Of a stretch of 64,000 bases of DNA, positions 52,301 to 61,664 are shown one piece after another (position 1 is the stretch's first letter; every line of letters begins with the position of its first letter). Position numbers and translations under genes: made by a program. The stretch spans positions 12,342,980-12,406,979 of the forward strand of contig OZ037771.1 of assembly GCA_964035545.1 (NCBI GenBank), written 5' to 3'. Source of the DNA: Bugula neritina. Taxonomy: Eukaryota; Bryozoa; Gymnolaemata; Cheilostomatida; Bugulidae. Below the pieces are notes generated by a model. That model saw only the letters and a program-made list of their open reading frames with translations, ran no database searches and was not told the origin of the DNA.

Positions 52301-52832
52301 TGTATTAGTATTATTCTAATTTCTAACTAAAACTAAACGTAAAACTAAAGGTAAAATTAAATCAAAATGATATGATAAATTAACCTTAAGTTTCTAACTC
52401 AATGACTACAATTGTAAGACTTAGTTTCAATTTCAAGTTTCAGTTTAAGAAAATGAAACTCAAAGTGTGTAAAACTGAAAACATTCACATTGTGATTAAG
52501 AAATCAAATTTATTAATCATATTGAAAATGAAATAATCCAAATGAAATATGAAATATAAAGTTAAATTAAAATATTAGTTAATTACGTATAGTTAATGTT
52601 ATAGTTATCTTATACTTACAGTTATTGAGTTATCAATATTTTTATTTATATAGTTAATCTTAATGTTATACCAACATGTAATTGTTATTGTATTTTTACC
52701 TTCTCCATTGTTTTGTGCACAATCAGAATAGCTTGTAAGAGTGTGTAATATAAATGTACAAAAAATAGAAGCAATAGGTCTTTTCCAAGTCATCATTAAA
52801 AAGTGTAATCCTAATCCTTGGCTAATCGCCAT
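18727..52832 (-). CDS. TMEM131: TMEM131 orthologue, complete, 37 coding exons
   Basis: Type I ER membrane protein. In animals TMEM131 binds procollagen through lumenal PapD/ASH-like domains and helps COPII/TRAPP-dependent secretion through its tail. Exon ends, 5' to 3': 52832-52700, 49940-49885, 49721-49681, 48715-48650, 46978-46855, 46268-46155, 44834-44631, 44026-43921, 43304-43138, 41994-41777, 41578-41422, 40972-40796, 40462-40361, 39924-39802, 38819-38715, 38181-38095, 37762-37610, 36641-36454, 36062-35924, 35304-35195, 32627-32546, 31887-31715, 31425-31256, 30674-30529, 30107-29932, 29348-29191, 28703-28512, 26596-26439, 26299-26014, 25668-25562, 25421-25305, 25096-25003, 24547-24488, 22218-22056, 20898-20711, 19535-19261, 18855-18727. 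The total is 5244 nt (1747 aa); human is about 1880 aa. Diagnostic matches are PPILDFGVQPVGVPSL, SPIITMHNPFNKALRV, SSGGNIHLELPTG, KDELLIVPLEVEVSEKPGLY and CRNALPRPDWE. One membrane helix spans about 1119-1140. The tail is K/S/T/N-rich and ends in VW/LW repeats. The exact ends of exons 41422 and 37610 are blurred by duplicated donors. Confidence 0.93.
18870..19170. repeat. 27-bp minisatellite in the last TMEM131 intron
   Basis: About 11 copies of a unit containing TTCTACAGTATAGTG, between exons 19261 and 18855. The 27-bp length makes a false 9-residue periodic ORF on the minus strand. Confidence 0.9.
20180..20600. mobile_element. Foldback (long inverted repeat) element, copy 1
   Basis: The two halves are near-complementary over about 200 bp each. 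Outer ends are GGATCATTTTACTTAATTTA and the reverse complement of GGGTCATTTTACTTAATTTA. The centre is a GC-rich hairpin, GCGGACCGTTACG / CGTAATGGTCCGC. It is intronic in TMEM131, has no ORF, and has a diverged relative at 39009-39433. Confidence 0.8.
22275..22435. repeat. AT-only tandem repeat
   Basis: Repeats of about 28-32 bp built from TATATATAAACATATTATA. They are self-complementary, so they can form cruciforms. Located in a TMEM131 intron next to exon 22218. Confidence 0.85.
22765..22955. repeat. 33-bp minisatellite
   Basis: About six copies of a unit containing CCACAGCATGTTACACACAT within the TMEM131 intron between exons 24488 and 22218. Confidence 0.85.
23130..23830. repeat. 27-bp minisatellite, about 26 copies
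   Basis: The unit contains ACACCTTTAGCACACAGTGT, with recurring single-base variants (ACAGTGT/ACACTGT, GACAAT/GGCAAT). Because 27 is a multiple of 3, long periodic ORFs appear in several frames on both strands. None has a start context or domain, and the array lies inside an intron. Confidence 0.93.
24050..24300. repeat. Degenerate tandem repeat, about 45-bp unit
   Basis: Four to five imperfect copies of a unit with GACAAGTTGGAGCAGGTGCT. Related sequence recurs in a different TMEM131 intron at about 30965-31140. Confidence 0.7.
25177..25272. repeat. 17-bp tandem repeat
   Basis: About six copies of TACAGTACAGTATAACC in the intron between TMEM131 exons 25305 and 25096, ending about 30 bp from the donor. 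Confidence 0.85.
26622..27140. repeat. 38-bp minisatellite, about 13-14 copies
   Basis: The unit contains CTGACTATTCAATACAGTAA. It lies in the intron upstream of TMEM131 exon 26596, starting about 25 bp from that acceptor. Confidence 0.9.
27225..28312. repeat. 1.1-kb A/C-only satellite (14-bp unit) with CACG and CA tails
   Basis: About 70 copies of CCACACCACACACA, with some 12-bp and 5-bp slips. A GCAC run follows at about 28230-28300, then CA dinucleotides. The plus strand has almost no G or T up to 28230, so the TMEM131 pre-mRNA carries about 1 kb of G/U only. Long H/T/P-rich or C/V/W/G-rich ORFs here are artefacts. Confidence 0.95.
28313..28500. repeat. Irregular CATGTGACACA repeat
   Basis: About ten loosely spaced copies of ATGTGACACA separated by CA runs, immediately beside the donor of TMEM131 exon 28703-28512. 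Confidence 0.8.
30207..30409 (-). mobile_element. tRNA-derived SINE, copy 3 (best preserved)
   Basis: On the minus strand it begins AGCAGCCGTGGTCTAGGGGT (A-box-like TGGTCTAGGGG) and has a B-box-like GGGTTCCAACC. The body holds GTTAGGAAGAGCATCCAGTC and ends near CTATAAACTTGCG. It lies in the TMEM131 intron between exons 30529 and 30107. Confidence 0.85.
30965..31140. repeat. Degenerate tandem repeat related to 24050-24300
   Basis: Imperfect units of the form GACAAGTT...GACAGGTGATAGAGATATGT in a different TMEM131 intron from the related array. Dispersal rather than local slippage is needed to explain both. Confidence 0.55.
32640..35195. repeat. 2.5-kb 23-bp satellite, about 110 copies, starting at a TMEM131 donor
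   Basis: The unit is AGTATTACTCATACATACAGTGA in two halves (AGTATTACTCAT + ACATACAGTGA), with G/A and TACATA/TATATA/CACACA/TAGAG variants. On the gene strand the native donor after exon 35304-35195 reads GGTATGTATGAGTAATACTT, which is a unit copy, so the array starts at the 5' splice site. It fills almost the whole intron up to exon 32627. Confidence 0.95.
35432..35595 (-). mobile_element. Second SINE-like element
   Basis: On the minus strand a tRNA-like head (GTAGTCTAGTGGCTTAGCC ... GGTCGTAGGTTTACACC) is followed by GATGTCTGGAAGGGCATTCG. This is the same central block as in the first SINE family, joined to a different head and 3' part. Confidence 0.55.
36115..36430. repeat. 20-bp minisatellite next to a TMEM131 donor
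   Basis: About 15 imperfect copies of ACTTACACTACACAGTATAT. On the gene strand each carries GTGTAAGT, the same core as the native donor after exon 36641-36454 (GTGTAAGTGTAG). Confidence 0.85.
36641..36790. repeat. 43-47 bp tandem repeat carrying copies of a TMEM131 acceptor
   Basis: On the gene strand each unit contains TTTTCTAG followed by ATTGGTC or ATTGATC, which is the native 3' splice site plus the first exon bases of 36641-36454. Copies of the junction sit at 36641, 36684, 36731 and a decayed one at 36772. Confidence 0.85.
37303..37630. repeat. 31-bp tandem repeat made of a TMEM131 exon end plus donor
   Basis: About ten copies. On the gene strand the unit is CATTCCAAGACACTGTG followed by GTAAGTGCTTGAGT. 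The copy nearest the exon body is the native end of exon 37762-37610. Reading past the first donor meets TGA in frame. Confidence 0.93.
38400..38595. repeat. Degenerate CAGTCAGTTA repeat
   Basis: A run of variably spaced CAGTCAGTTA / ACTGACAGT motifs in a TMEM131 intron, partly self-complementary. Confidence 0.7.
39009..39433. mobile_element. Foldback element, copy 2 (diverged)
   Basis: The right end TACTAAATTAAGTAAAATGA matches the right end of the element at 20180-20600. The left end AATCATTTTACTG...AGTACACA is its decayed mirror. The central GC-rich stem is degraded. Intronic in TMEM131. Confidence 0.6.
40108..40311 (-). mobile_element. tRNA-derived SINE, copy 4
   Basis: Minus-strand copy with body GTTAGGAAGAGCATTCACTC and 3' end CTATAAACTTGTGTG. 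The head is present but decayed (GTGGTGTAGGGGTTTATATT). It lies in a TMEM131 intron. Confidence 0.75.
41272..41422. repeat. 30-bp in-frame tandem repeat of a TMEM131 exon end plus donor
   Basis: On the gene strand GCTAATTCTACCTGGTTGAAG precedes GTGAGT, GTGGGT or GTAAGT, six donors spaced exactly 30 bp (exon ends 41422, 41392, 41362, 41332, 41302, 41272). The frame stays open throughout, repeating ANSTWLKVSL or ANSTWLKVGA. The farthest donor (GTAAGT) looks strongest. Confidence 0.92.
41969..42213. repeat. 122-bp tandem duplication over a TMEM131 acceptor
   Basis: Two near-identical 122-bp copies. Each contains, on the gene strand, the acceptor TTTTTGTAG and the first 11-12 codons of exon 41994-41777 (DVRLEPPNKAIS). 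The upstream copy is therefore a pseudo-exon start inside the intron. Confidence 0.92.
44258..44304. repeat. Perfect 21-bp stem hairpin
   Basis: TCAGACTATAATGTAATCAA(A) and its exact inverted copy are separated by 5 bp, in the TMEM131 intron between exons 44631 and 44026. Confidence 0.85.
44375..44612. repeat. Degenerate minisatellite, about 45 bp
   Basis: About five imperfect copies built from CATAGACATAGATATA and AGTAGATATAATAC, starting about 20 bp downstream of the donor of TMEM131 exon 44834-44631. Confidence 0.7.
45992..46145 (-). mobile_element. tRNA-derived SINE, copy 5 (head truncated)
   Basis: Minus-strand copy with GTTAGGAAGAGCATCCAGTC and the 3' block CTATAAACTTGCC. It ends about 10 bp from TMEM131 exon 46155. 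Confidence 0.8.
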
Positions 52833-53565
52833 GAACTTCGCTATAGCCTATTGCCTATTGTAGACAACTAGTAGACAACTATTACTATTACTATTAGTAT
52901 TACTAGAACTATTTTGCTAAACACAAAGCTACGCGTTTTCGTACGTAGCCCAAAATCTATTTTGAGAAAGAGGTGGTGCGCTATGTCTCTCTAACTTCAG
53001 TTAGGAACTACATGTTTCATTGCTTACAACTAGATGAGCATGATTTCAGTTTTTTAATCTAAAAATGTAAATTTATTTTTTTAAACAAAATTTGATAACA
53101 AAAATTAAAATGTGCATAATGTGAACACTATTTGTCTCCAGCTCAGCATGTTTTATATACATTCAACACGTGGTCGTAACAGTTATCCCTCCCCGAACAA
53201 CTCATAAGATACGTTTATAAACACATAGCCTGAGTTTTAAACATACATGTCAACAATTGTCAATTGCTCACGGTTTTTCACAACAATGCAGGAAAAGATT
53301 CACACAAAAATCTAGGTCTATCAAACAAATCAAGTTTCTGTTGGAATTTCTATTTGGCAGTAAACTGTAAAGAGTGACGCTGTAACTGAAATTTGGAAGA
53401 GTTAAGACAGACTAAACCTGATTGTTTTACTCATACTCATAGTAATAACCTAAACTAATAGTAATATAATTATATTTAATTGGATAACTAATAATTGAAT
53501 TTATTAAAATAAAATAATGTAAGTTATACTTATAACTTATCGATATTATTATTAATAATATTAAT

Positions 53566-53716
53566 ACAACCTGAACCGGAATCAATGCATGATGATCATT
53601 CAATAGTCATAGAAAGATAAATAATTAAATTTAAAATATAATAATAATAATAATATAATTTAATTATTTATAATTCTTTGACTATTGAATAATCATGGTG
53701 CATTGATTTCGGTTGT
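53566..53716. mobile_element. Small foldback MITE, about 150 bp
   Basis: Inverted arms: ACAACC...GGAATCAATGCATGATGATC on the left pairs with GGTGCATTGATTTCGGTTGT on the right, continuing through TTCAATAGTCA and AATAATTAAATT. An AT microsatellite fills the loop. Confidence 0.7.
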
Positions 53717-54063
53717 ATTTCACTATTACTATTAGTATAAGTATTAGTATTAGGCATTACTATTACAGTATTACTATTAGTATTAGTATTTCAATTTGTA
53801 GTACTTAAACAAGTGACAATCTCAATCAATCAAACTGATAGTTTTCTAAACTTTCATGGAAGCATTTTGATTTACAATTACTTGAAGTTTTACTTCTAGT
53901 TTTACATTTTGAATTTAATATTTTAATTTTGTATTAATATTACCTCTGTATCCTTTGCACGCTCGAAATTGCTAGAAGCACAAGCGGAGCGCCTCAGGTA
54001 TGTTAAATAAAAACGATGTTGCAGAAACTATGGTCTGGGGTTGCAGTGTAACGCTGTTTGACA

Positions 54064-54425
54064 TTAGTCATCAGTTTCATTTTGTAATAGACGCATATTG
54101 CGTATTGTTCTGGGAAGGAAACTGTCTCGGAAAACGCTTGATGAGGCATATATTGAATTCAGTTGTCCACGGCTGGCGGCACGAGTGTACATAGTGGTCT
54201 TTGATCTGCTTTTCATAATTTTATCATAACTGGTCGAGAGTGCGCTGCGGTGTTCTTCATCCCCAAGGATTTTGACAAGCAGTCCCACTCGGTGATCCCT
54301 TCAATGACTGGCTAACGTTTTCAACCCAAGCTGGTTTCTGGCATCAGTGACACTTTCACGACCCTTCAGTTCACTTATGTATTTTACAGCCTTGTTTTGA
54401 ATCCTTTCTAATCTTTCTGCTACAC
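54064..54425 (-). pseudogene. LINE reverse-transcriptase C-terminal fragment A
   Basis: The minus strand reads VAERLERIQNKAVKYISEL, then DARNQLGLKTLASH, a stop, then a shifted frame with FRDSFLPRTIRNMRLLQN. This is the layout of the region after the RT domain in CR1/Jockey-type non-LTR elements (tRRa..i..L.W..L..RR ... FFPRTIRDWN). The in-frame stop and frame change show it is dead. Confidence 0.75.
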
Positions 54426-54899
54426 TATAAGTATAAATATAATTATAAATGTGTCACTGCCTGTAAGTGTATCAGTATCAGTATGTATCAGAATCATTTT
54501 ATGTTAAGCTTTATGTTATAACCAACTATCATCATTATTATTTATTATTATTATATATAAAATAAAACAATACTAGAGTTTTTTTATGTTAATTGTATGT
54601 TTTTAAAACTGAAATAATCAAAATAAATGTTACTGTTTGTGTAGCAATTAGTATTACTAAAATGCTATTACTAATACAATAAAGGTATGTTAATGTTTGA
54701 TAATTATGTTTGATTTTATATAAGCAAATATACCTATAACCTCTGTTTGTTACCTCAGTTAATATAGGACTTTTGCAGCAACTGGATTGTCTAAAGGGAA
54801 GCCTCTAGTGACATCTTATACTACTATTAGGCCAGGGTTAACATTTGTAACATCATTTGCTGTTTTTTAATTAGTTATTATATTCTCGGTGCATCTCAC

Positions 54900-55555
54900 A
54901 AATTGTCTGTCGCAGAGAACTAGTTGAAACATGCTTTCCCTAGCTGATATCGTGATAAGCTCTCCGTGAGAAGCTGTCCTCTGGTGGGTGGTTACAGTTA
55001 CAAGCTCCCTGTGTTCAATAATCGCCTTGAATGAGTTCGGTGTTGATCCTCATTCTGAAGAATTCCGATCAGTAAATACAGTCGGTGGTTTTTTTCTTCT
55101 ATCTTACAGCGGCCAAAGTCCTAACTCATTCCTCGCCTCAGATGCACTGTCAGTAGGTTCGTTCATATTCCTTATGAACCGCATGGCGCTTTTCTGGATC
55201 AGATCTATATCATGCACCTTGCTTCTAGTGACAGGTTCCCAAACCACATATGCATAATCAAGTATAGATCTGCATAGACTTGTATAAGCCAGTAGCTTAG
55301 CCTCCTTTGGGGCATCATACATCGAGTGTTTGATCCCTCCAGGGAATTTCCGAGACTTGGTACATTCTCATTTATGTGCTGGTTAAACCTTTGGTCTGGC
55401 TGAACGGTTTACACCAAGGTATTTGTTTTTTCTCTGCCTACGCAAGAGGTGTGGTGCCATGGTTGTAATGTGATGTGGGTGTTACTTTACCAAAATTAAT
55501 TGCCTGGCATTTCTTTTCATTGACAGGTATTTTCTATTTCATAGACTACTCATAG
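54900..55555 (-). pseudogene. LINE reverse-transcriptase fragment B
   Basis: The minus strand reads KCQAINFGK, then after frame breaks KEAKLLAYTSLCRSILDYAY, VVWEPVTRSKVHDIDLIQKS and EARNELGLWPL, typical of the RT thumb and downstream region of non-LTR retrotransposons. Stops and frameshifts interrupt it. It overlaps fragment A in the region represented, so the two come from separate insertions of related elements. Confidence 0.8.
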
Positions 55556-56254
55556 ACAGCGTATTAGAAATAATATTAATATATAAATTTAAAATATATA
55601 TTGAATTAAGTAAGACGTTATCGAATATTTATATTATTATTATGAATTGATAGGTATAACAATGTGAACATTCTGATGAAATATTATATATGATCATAAT
55701 GTTCTCTATTCACTAAGTACTATGCTCATACTGATAGTGATAGTGATGCTGACAAAGTCAAGTTTTTACATTTATATCCATAGAACAGCAATATGTTTAG
55801 AAATTTATAGAACTAGAAGAGTATGAAGAATTAAATATGACTTTTAATGTTAGTTAGTGGATATGAATATGATCACATGTTTTTAAACTTAAACGATAAG
55901 TTTCAATTTGCGTGCAATTGTAGTATAAATATTCTATAAATGGGCTTTATTTTCATGTGATTTTAATACTTTTAATGTATCAAAATATGCAACACTCACA
56001 CCCATCTAACATTATTTTCTTAATGAAATTATCCACGCATTGTGTTCCACATTTCTGGAAAACAATGCGTATGCAATAACTTGGTCACACACCATAGAGT
56101 ACACTCAGAGTAATTATGAACAACCAACAGGCATATGTTTTCAGCTTACTTGAGACTTCTGTCTTGTAGAACTGCTGACATCCAATGTGCACAGCTGCTT
56201 TGACGATTAGCAACTTGTAGCCAGATATAAAGTCACTGCAAACCCTCGACTCCA

Positions 56255-59200
56255 ATGTATAAGGTACCAGCTTTCATATTGATTTTCATATATATTGAAA
56301 CTTTGATTTTTCAATCTTATGGTCAATTTTAGTCCAGAATTATTTGTTGTTCTTTTGTATATCATTTAAATTGTATCCTTTTATTGTCTTTGAATCACAA
56401 TATTGTAATATAGTATAATAATTAGCCTGACCAAGTATAATTTGATGCTAACATAATATGTTATATACGGAGAAATCATATATTTATGTGGAAAAGCTAA
56501 GCCTATGCAATAACTATCCACTTTTTCTATTTACTAGAGGCTTGTCTTCCTATCATGTATCACCCAATTCCAAACATTTATCCTATGTGTGACGTGTTTC
56601 TCTCTTTTTGTGCAGCTAATAGCTGTCATAGGTCAATTTCTATTTCTGCACGCGTGGCCGATGTTCAAGTGGATACTACACAAGGTAAAGGGACAATGTG
56701 AGCTTCTTAGAATACAGTACGAAGAGCAGCCCGGTTACAGTCGTACACAGCGAACAGGTCAGTTAGTAGCGGGCATAATTTCTCCCCCCCCCCCCCGTCT
56801 CTCTTTCTCTTTAGATTGTTCTGCTGCTATGATAGCATGACACATGTTAGCCACTTTGGTTCTTAAATATTTATGTGATCGCACTCAAATTTACAGGTTG
56901 TATTGGTGGACATATGCAGGGCTGTAGTATGTGTCTGCGTGATTATTGATTTCTATGCATTTGTGGTTAGCTACGTTCTATTTACTTTTTAATGATTAAT
57001 TTTCAAACAGAAGTTTTATCAATTGGGATAATGCTATTGTGTAATTATTTGAACTACCTGATGAGAAATAGTGCTAAGTCATAAACATTTATTGACCAAT
57101 TCTATCAATATCTAGAATAAACTTGGGTTGTGTCAACAACTGAAGTTGAAGTTTTACATATGTATTAATATTGATCCTTTCATTTTATATTTTTTTTCGG
57201 TTTCTAGAAAGTTCTCTGAAAAATTCGAAGTTCACAGAGTGCCATGATGTTATAGCCAAGGTTTCTGAACACTCTCTGTCTGACAGAGTGTCTGACGTCT
57301 CTCTGATTAAAGGCGTTGTCCATGACAAACACCCGGTGTACGTTCCCAGTATAATACACTCTGTATATGTACCTAGTAGCTACTTACCCTGTGGGCGGTT
57401 GGTGATATGTACATAGTATCAAGTAGTTTACCATTCCTATCACTGCTTTTCCATGCCTTCCATTATGTAATGAATGCTAGTGCAAATGAATTTGTAATTG
57501 CAGTTTCATTCAATGCAACTGTTTTCAAACATCAAAGCTTAAAAACGCAGTGTATATCAGCCATACTTTGTCATGTCTATTGACAGTTCATGTTGGAAAT
57601 TGGTTAGCTTACAAGAAACCGTTTATGAGAAATTCTGAGCTCTGCCTTGTTTTGCATAGGCTTAGATTAACAGTTCTTATAGTGAACAGATGTTGAGAAT
57701 GTTGTCTGCTGATGCAGAATTGTTTTTGTGTAGATTCAGACGGAGGTTCACAGAGTGTGTAGAGAGGATCCTGGGCTACACGCGTCTCGTTGATGAGCTG
57801 GAGAGGTTGAGGACAGAGAAGTATGAGGAGGGAAAACATCAGCAACAACTTCTGAATGTATATGTTATGTTTGTCTACACCCCTGTACCGTTACACCCCT
57901 ATCTACCTCCCCTGAATGTATATGTTATGCTTGTCTACACCCCTGTACCGTTACACCCCTATCTACCTCCCCTGTTACACCCATACTATAATTTACTCTA
58001 CTTATGAATGGGAATAAATGAATATACTTGTGTCTTTACGTGTTGTTTTAATGTATAATAATTGCCTTCCTATGAACCTATTTAGTTGCATTGTAATATC
58101 TTCACTCTGATTCTGAGTACACCTGAAATAGAGATAAATAGTAAACAATCCTTAGTAATTCATATATTTTGTATATTCAATAGTATAATAATGAAAAGCT
58201 AGCCCCTCCCACTCTACTAGGTGACTGTAGCCCCTCCCACTCTACTAGATAGCAGTAGCCCCTCCCACTCTATTAGGTGGCAGTAGCCCCTCCCACTCTA
58301 CTAGGTGGCTGTAGTCCCTCCCACTCTACTAGATAGCAGTAGCCCCCCCCCCCACTCTACTAGGTGGCAGTCTGATAGTAATTGCTGGCTCGAGACCATA
58401 TATAGTCTCCCCTTTTTATACTTTCAGCTATGGAAGACACTCAAGCCCGATGAACCTCTCTCTGAAAGGTTTACTCGTCAGTGGGGGGATATCGGATTTC
58501 AGGGTACAGACCCCGCCAGTGATTTTCGTGGGATGGGATTATTGGGTCTGCTGAATCTTATGTAAGTGTTTTGCCTACCTGCTAGCAGACTAGTATATTG
58601 GTTCAATATTAGTCTGAAAGTGGTTCAATATCAGTCTGAAAGTGGTTCAATATCAGTCTGAAAGTGGTTCAATATCAGTTTGAAAGTGATTCAATATTAG
58701 TCTGAAAGTGGTTTAATCAGTCTGAAAGTGGTTCAATATCAGTCTGAAAGTGGTTCAATTTCAGTCTGAAAGTGGTCCAGTATCAGTCTGGTATAGTATG
58801 AGTCTGGGATATATTTACAATCATATGACTCCTGTGTCAATCCCCTAATATTTTCCAATCTATTTTCAAACTAAACATTTATGGCTGTGATGCCCATCAA
58901 CTACACTCACTGTCATTGCTATGTTGTAGATATTTCAGTGAGGAACACTGTGACCTGGCTAGACAGACGCTGATGCACTCCAATCACCCTAAATATGGGT
59001 ATGTACTCATTATGCTCAACTTTATACTCTGTAGTACTCGGTATACCCACCTTTATACTCTGTAGTACTCAGTATACCCACCTTTATACTCTGTAGTACT
59101 CAGTATACCCACCTTTATACTCTGTAGTACTCATTATGCTCAACTTTATACTCTGTAGTACTCAGTATACCCACCTTTATACTCTGTAGTACTCATTATG

Positions 59201-60748
59201 CTCAACTTTATACTCTGTAGTACTCATTATGCTCAACTTTATACTCTGTAGTACTCAGTATACTCAACGTTATACTCTGTAGTACTCAGTATACTCACCT
59301 TTATACTCTGTAGTACTCAGTATACCCACCTTTATACTCTGTAGTACTCAGTATACCCACCTTTATACTCTGTAGTACTCATTATGCTCAACTTTATACT
59401 CTGTAGTACTCAGTATACCCACCTTTATACTCTGTAGTACTCAGTATACCCACCTTTATACTCTGTAGTACTCAGTATACTCAACGTTATACTCTGTAGT
59501 ACTCAGTATACTCACCTTTATACTCTGTAGTACTCAGTATACCCACCTTTATTTGTATTTATATTAGATAGCATTGGTGTCCAGCTGGAAGAGCCCTATG
59601 CCACCACATCAACCTTTAAACTATGAACTTTAGTCTTTAACAAAGTTTTAGACACAAATGTATTGTTCTGGTTACTTTAGTGTGCATAGTCTTTATACCA
59701 ACTCAAACACATGTATGTACTAAAATGGTGAATTATTGCTGTGGGTTAAAACTAACATCTATACACATCATGTAGTGTCTCTGCATTTGTTGTTCGCTAT
59801 TCACAAGAGTTATCTTCCTTTTTACTACCATGCTATTTATTTCTCGTAATGTTTTAGCTACTCGTTTGCTATAGTTGGTATTAACCTAACAGAGATGTGT
59901 ATTCGTTACATAAGGAGCGGTCTGTTTAAGAGACACTTTTATAACCTTGAAAATGCCAATCCAACAGTACAAGACTTCAATGAACTCTATTGTAAGTATT
60001 TTATATCAGTGTTGGAGTTATCCTCTTTCCTGGTAATTGTCTTGTATTATCTTTGTAGTTATGCTCTCTCTATTTGCACTAACATTGTTGTCTATAACAT
60101 TGCATTTCACTCTCTTATGATAATTGTAAAGCGTGAAGCCATATTGGTTCAATCCTACCTTTTCCAGGTAAACTACCTAGGTATTTCACTAGCTATTCTG
60201 CGATAACCAATACTGTTGTATTTTGTTATAGGCTGTAAATATTATTTTGACACCAAGTGTTGTCTCTCTCAAATTGCCCATCAAGAATAGTGGTGGATAT
60301 TTTTATATGATTATGGCAATAATCCTAGTTATGCTTCTTAGCATCTGTTGAATACTAATGTCACTTCTAAGTTATAAAACTTGTGATGTTGGTCATGTGA
60401 TGTTAGTCACGTGATGTTAGTCATGTGATGTTAGTCATGTGATGTTAGTCATGTGGTGTTAGTCATGTAGTGTTAGTCACGTGGTGTTAGTCATGTGGTG
60501 TTAGTCATGTGGTGTTAGTCATGTGGTGTTGGTCACGTGATTTTACTGTCTTCTCTACTTCACCAGGTTACGTGTTTGTGGAGTTTGACAAGCTGTGGAT
60601 GAAAGAAAAGCCAAACATTATGCAGTTCAACGCCATGCGTGATAAATATGAAGGTCAGCTGGACAAGCTGCTGACTCAGAATAACAGACCGCTGCCTCTA
60701 CTTAGTAAAACTGATGCCGAGTTCAATTTAGTAGCTCAAGAATGCTGA
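56255..60748 (+). CDS. ELMOD1/2: ELMO domain-containing protein (ELMOD1/2 type), ARL-family GAP
   Basis: Exons: tentative 56255-56263 (MYK), then 56616-56757, 57208-57337, 57734-57857, 58428-58561, 58930-58998, 59858-59991, 60567-60748. Phases agree, giving 307 aa (human ELMOD2 is 293 aa). ELMOD1/2 proteins stimulate GTP hydrolysis by ARL2 and related small GTPases. The GAP signature W-x3-GFQGTDP-x2-DFRGMG is intact, with the presumed catalytic Arg at about 169. Other family blocks are KGQCELLRI, SNHPKYGYSFAIVGINLTEM and EFDKLWMKEKP. The N-terminus is hydrophobic (LIAVIGQFLFLHAW), as in vertebrate ELMOD1/2. The first exon is uncertain: its donor GTACCA is weak, and the Met in MFKWILHK inside exon 2 is an alternative start. 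It is divergent from TMEM131. Confidence 0.88.
57852..57971 (+). repeat. 60-bp tandem duplication containing an ELMOD donor
   Basis: Two copies beginning CTGAATGTATATGTTATG; the native donor AAT|GTATAT of exon 57734-57857 is in the first, and the second carries an identical donor 60 bp on. The reading frame is open between them, so using the second would insert 20 residues. Confidence 0.9.
58203..58372 (+). repeat. 28-bp GC-richer minisatellite
   Basis: About six copies of TAGCCCCTCCCACTCTACTA plus 8 bp, in the ELMOD intron before exon 58428. Confidence 0.85.
58598..58795 (+). repeat. 22-bp minisatellite
   Basis: About nine copies of CAATATCAGTCTGAAAGTGG plus 2 bp, starting about 35 bp after the donor of ELMOD exon 58428-58561. 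Confidence 0.88.
59003..59555 (+). repeat. 31-bp minisatellite starting at an ELMOD donor
   Basis: About 18 copies with ACTTTATACTCTGTAGTACT and two main variants (CATTATGCTCA and CAGTATACCCAC). The native donor GGGTATGTACTCATTATGCT flows directly into the first unit. Confidence 0.9.
60378..60545 (+). repeat. 14-bp tandem repeat
   Basis: About 12 copies of GTCATGTGATGTTA with G/A and C/T variants, ending about 20 bp before the acceptor of the last ELMOD exon. Confidence 0.88.
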
Positions 60749-61664
60749 CACTGACTGGTGACAGCGTAGTGTTCTCTATATTACTATGGTACTATACCTG
60801 CTACAGCCTCCTCGCTATGATACTATACCTGCTACAGCATCCTTGCTAGATCTCTGATTCTATGCAATGTTACTCTCTCCAGCAATTTGTGCAAACTTTG
60901 TTGTTTTTTTCATACTGTCTTAAGTTTATGATCTTTGCAAGTGACATATCTATTTTTTAATTTTGTTTGATTATTCTTTGCTGAGTTTTTGTATATAAAA
61001 TGTAATTTTATGACAATAATCCTATTGGGATCAATAAATTACTTATAAACATCGGGCTGTGTTGGATTCGCAGGCTTTCTCAGTGTTAAATGCTTCAACA
61101 CTCACTTTGATTCTTCAAGCTGTATTTATTCTATCAGGTTGTATATGTTTACATATTTACATCATGTTTCTTCATCACTTCACGCTTTTGTTCCATTAGT
61201 TTCAAAAAAGAAAAAATGCATCTGCAATCTAATTTTTTATGGTTTCTATGGATACTCTTTGTGGGCATTTCCTAGATCTAGATTCTAAATACTTGACTAA
61301 TGTAATGATTATTTCCCTTCTTCTAGCACTGAAACATCTCTTCCAAGAATAACCTCAACTACACAATAAGTGTTTTAGAGAGTAAATACATACAATAGAA
61401 TATTGTTTACATATGTGCTTGTTTTATAATATGCAGCCTGGTTTTCAGGTCCAGGCTAATTGCTGTACATTAATTATTCACCATTCATATTGCCTTGGTA
61501 CTTATAATTGGGATAAATGTCTAGTGTCATAGTGGAAGTAACGAAGCAATTATTAAGTGTTTACCTTGTCTCTCTGGCATCAGTTTGAGACCAGGTAATT
61601 CTCCAGCAGAGATAACAAGAGCTTTCCTTGGTATCTTACCCTGGAGTATAGTCGCTTCATCAAC
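60749..61664. other. ELMOD 3' UTR and spacer to the channel gene
   Basis: It holds the ELMOD 3' UTR up to about 61050, then AT-rich DNA with no recognisable gene. The channel 5' UTR and promoter should lie in its right part. Confidence 0.55.
61033..61038 (+). terminator. ELMOD polyadenylation signal
   Basis: AATAAA about 285 nt past the ELMOD stop, on the coding strand, in a T-rich 3' UTR-like stretch. Confidence 0.55.

Larger units (their letters stand above)
52833..56254. other. Intergenic between divergent TMEM131 and ELMOD genes
   Basis: Very AT-rich. It holds TAGTAT/TAATAG-type simple repeats (around 52860-52920 and 53720-53800), a small foldback at 53566-53716 and LINE fragments at 54064-55555. 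No host gene seen. It must contain both promoters, but none can be placed with confidence. Confidence 0.65.
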
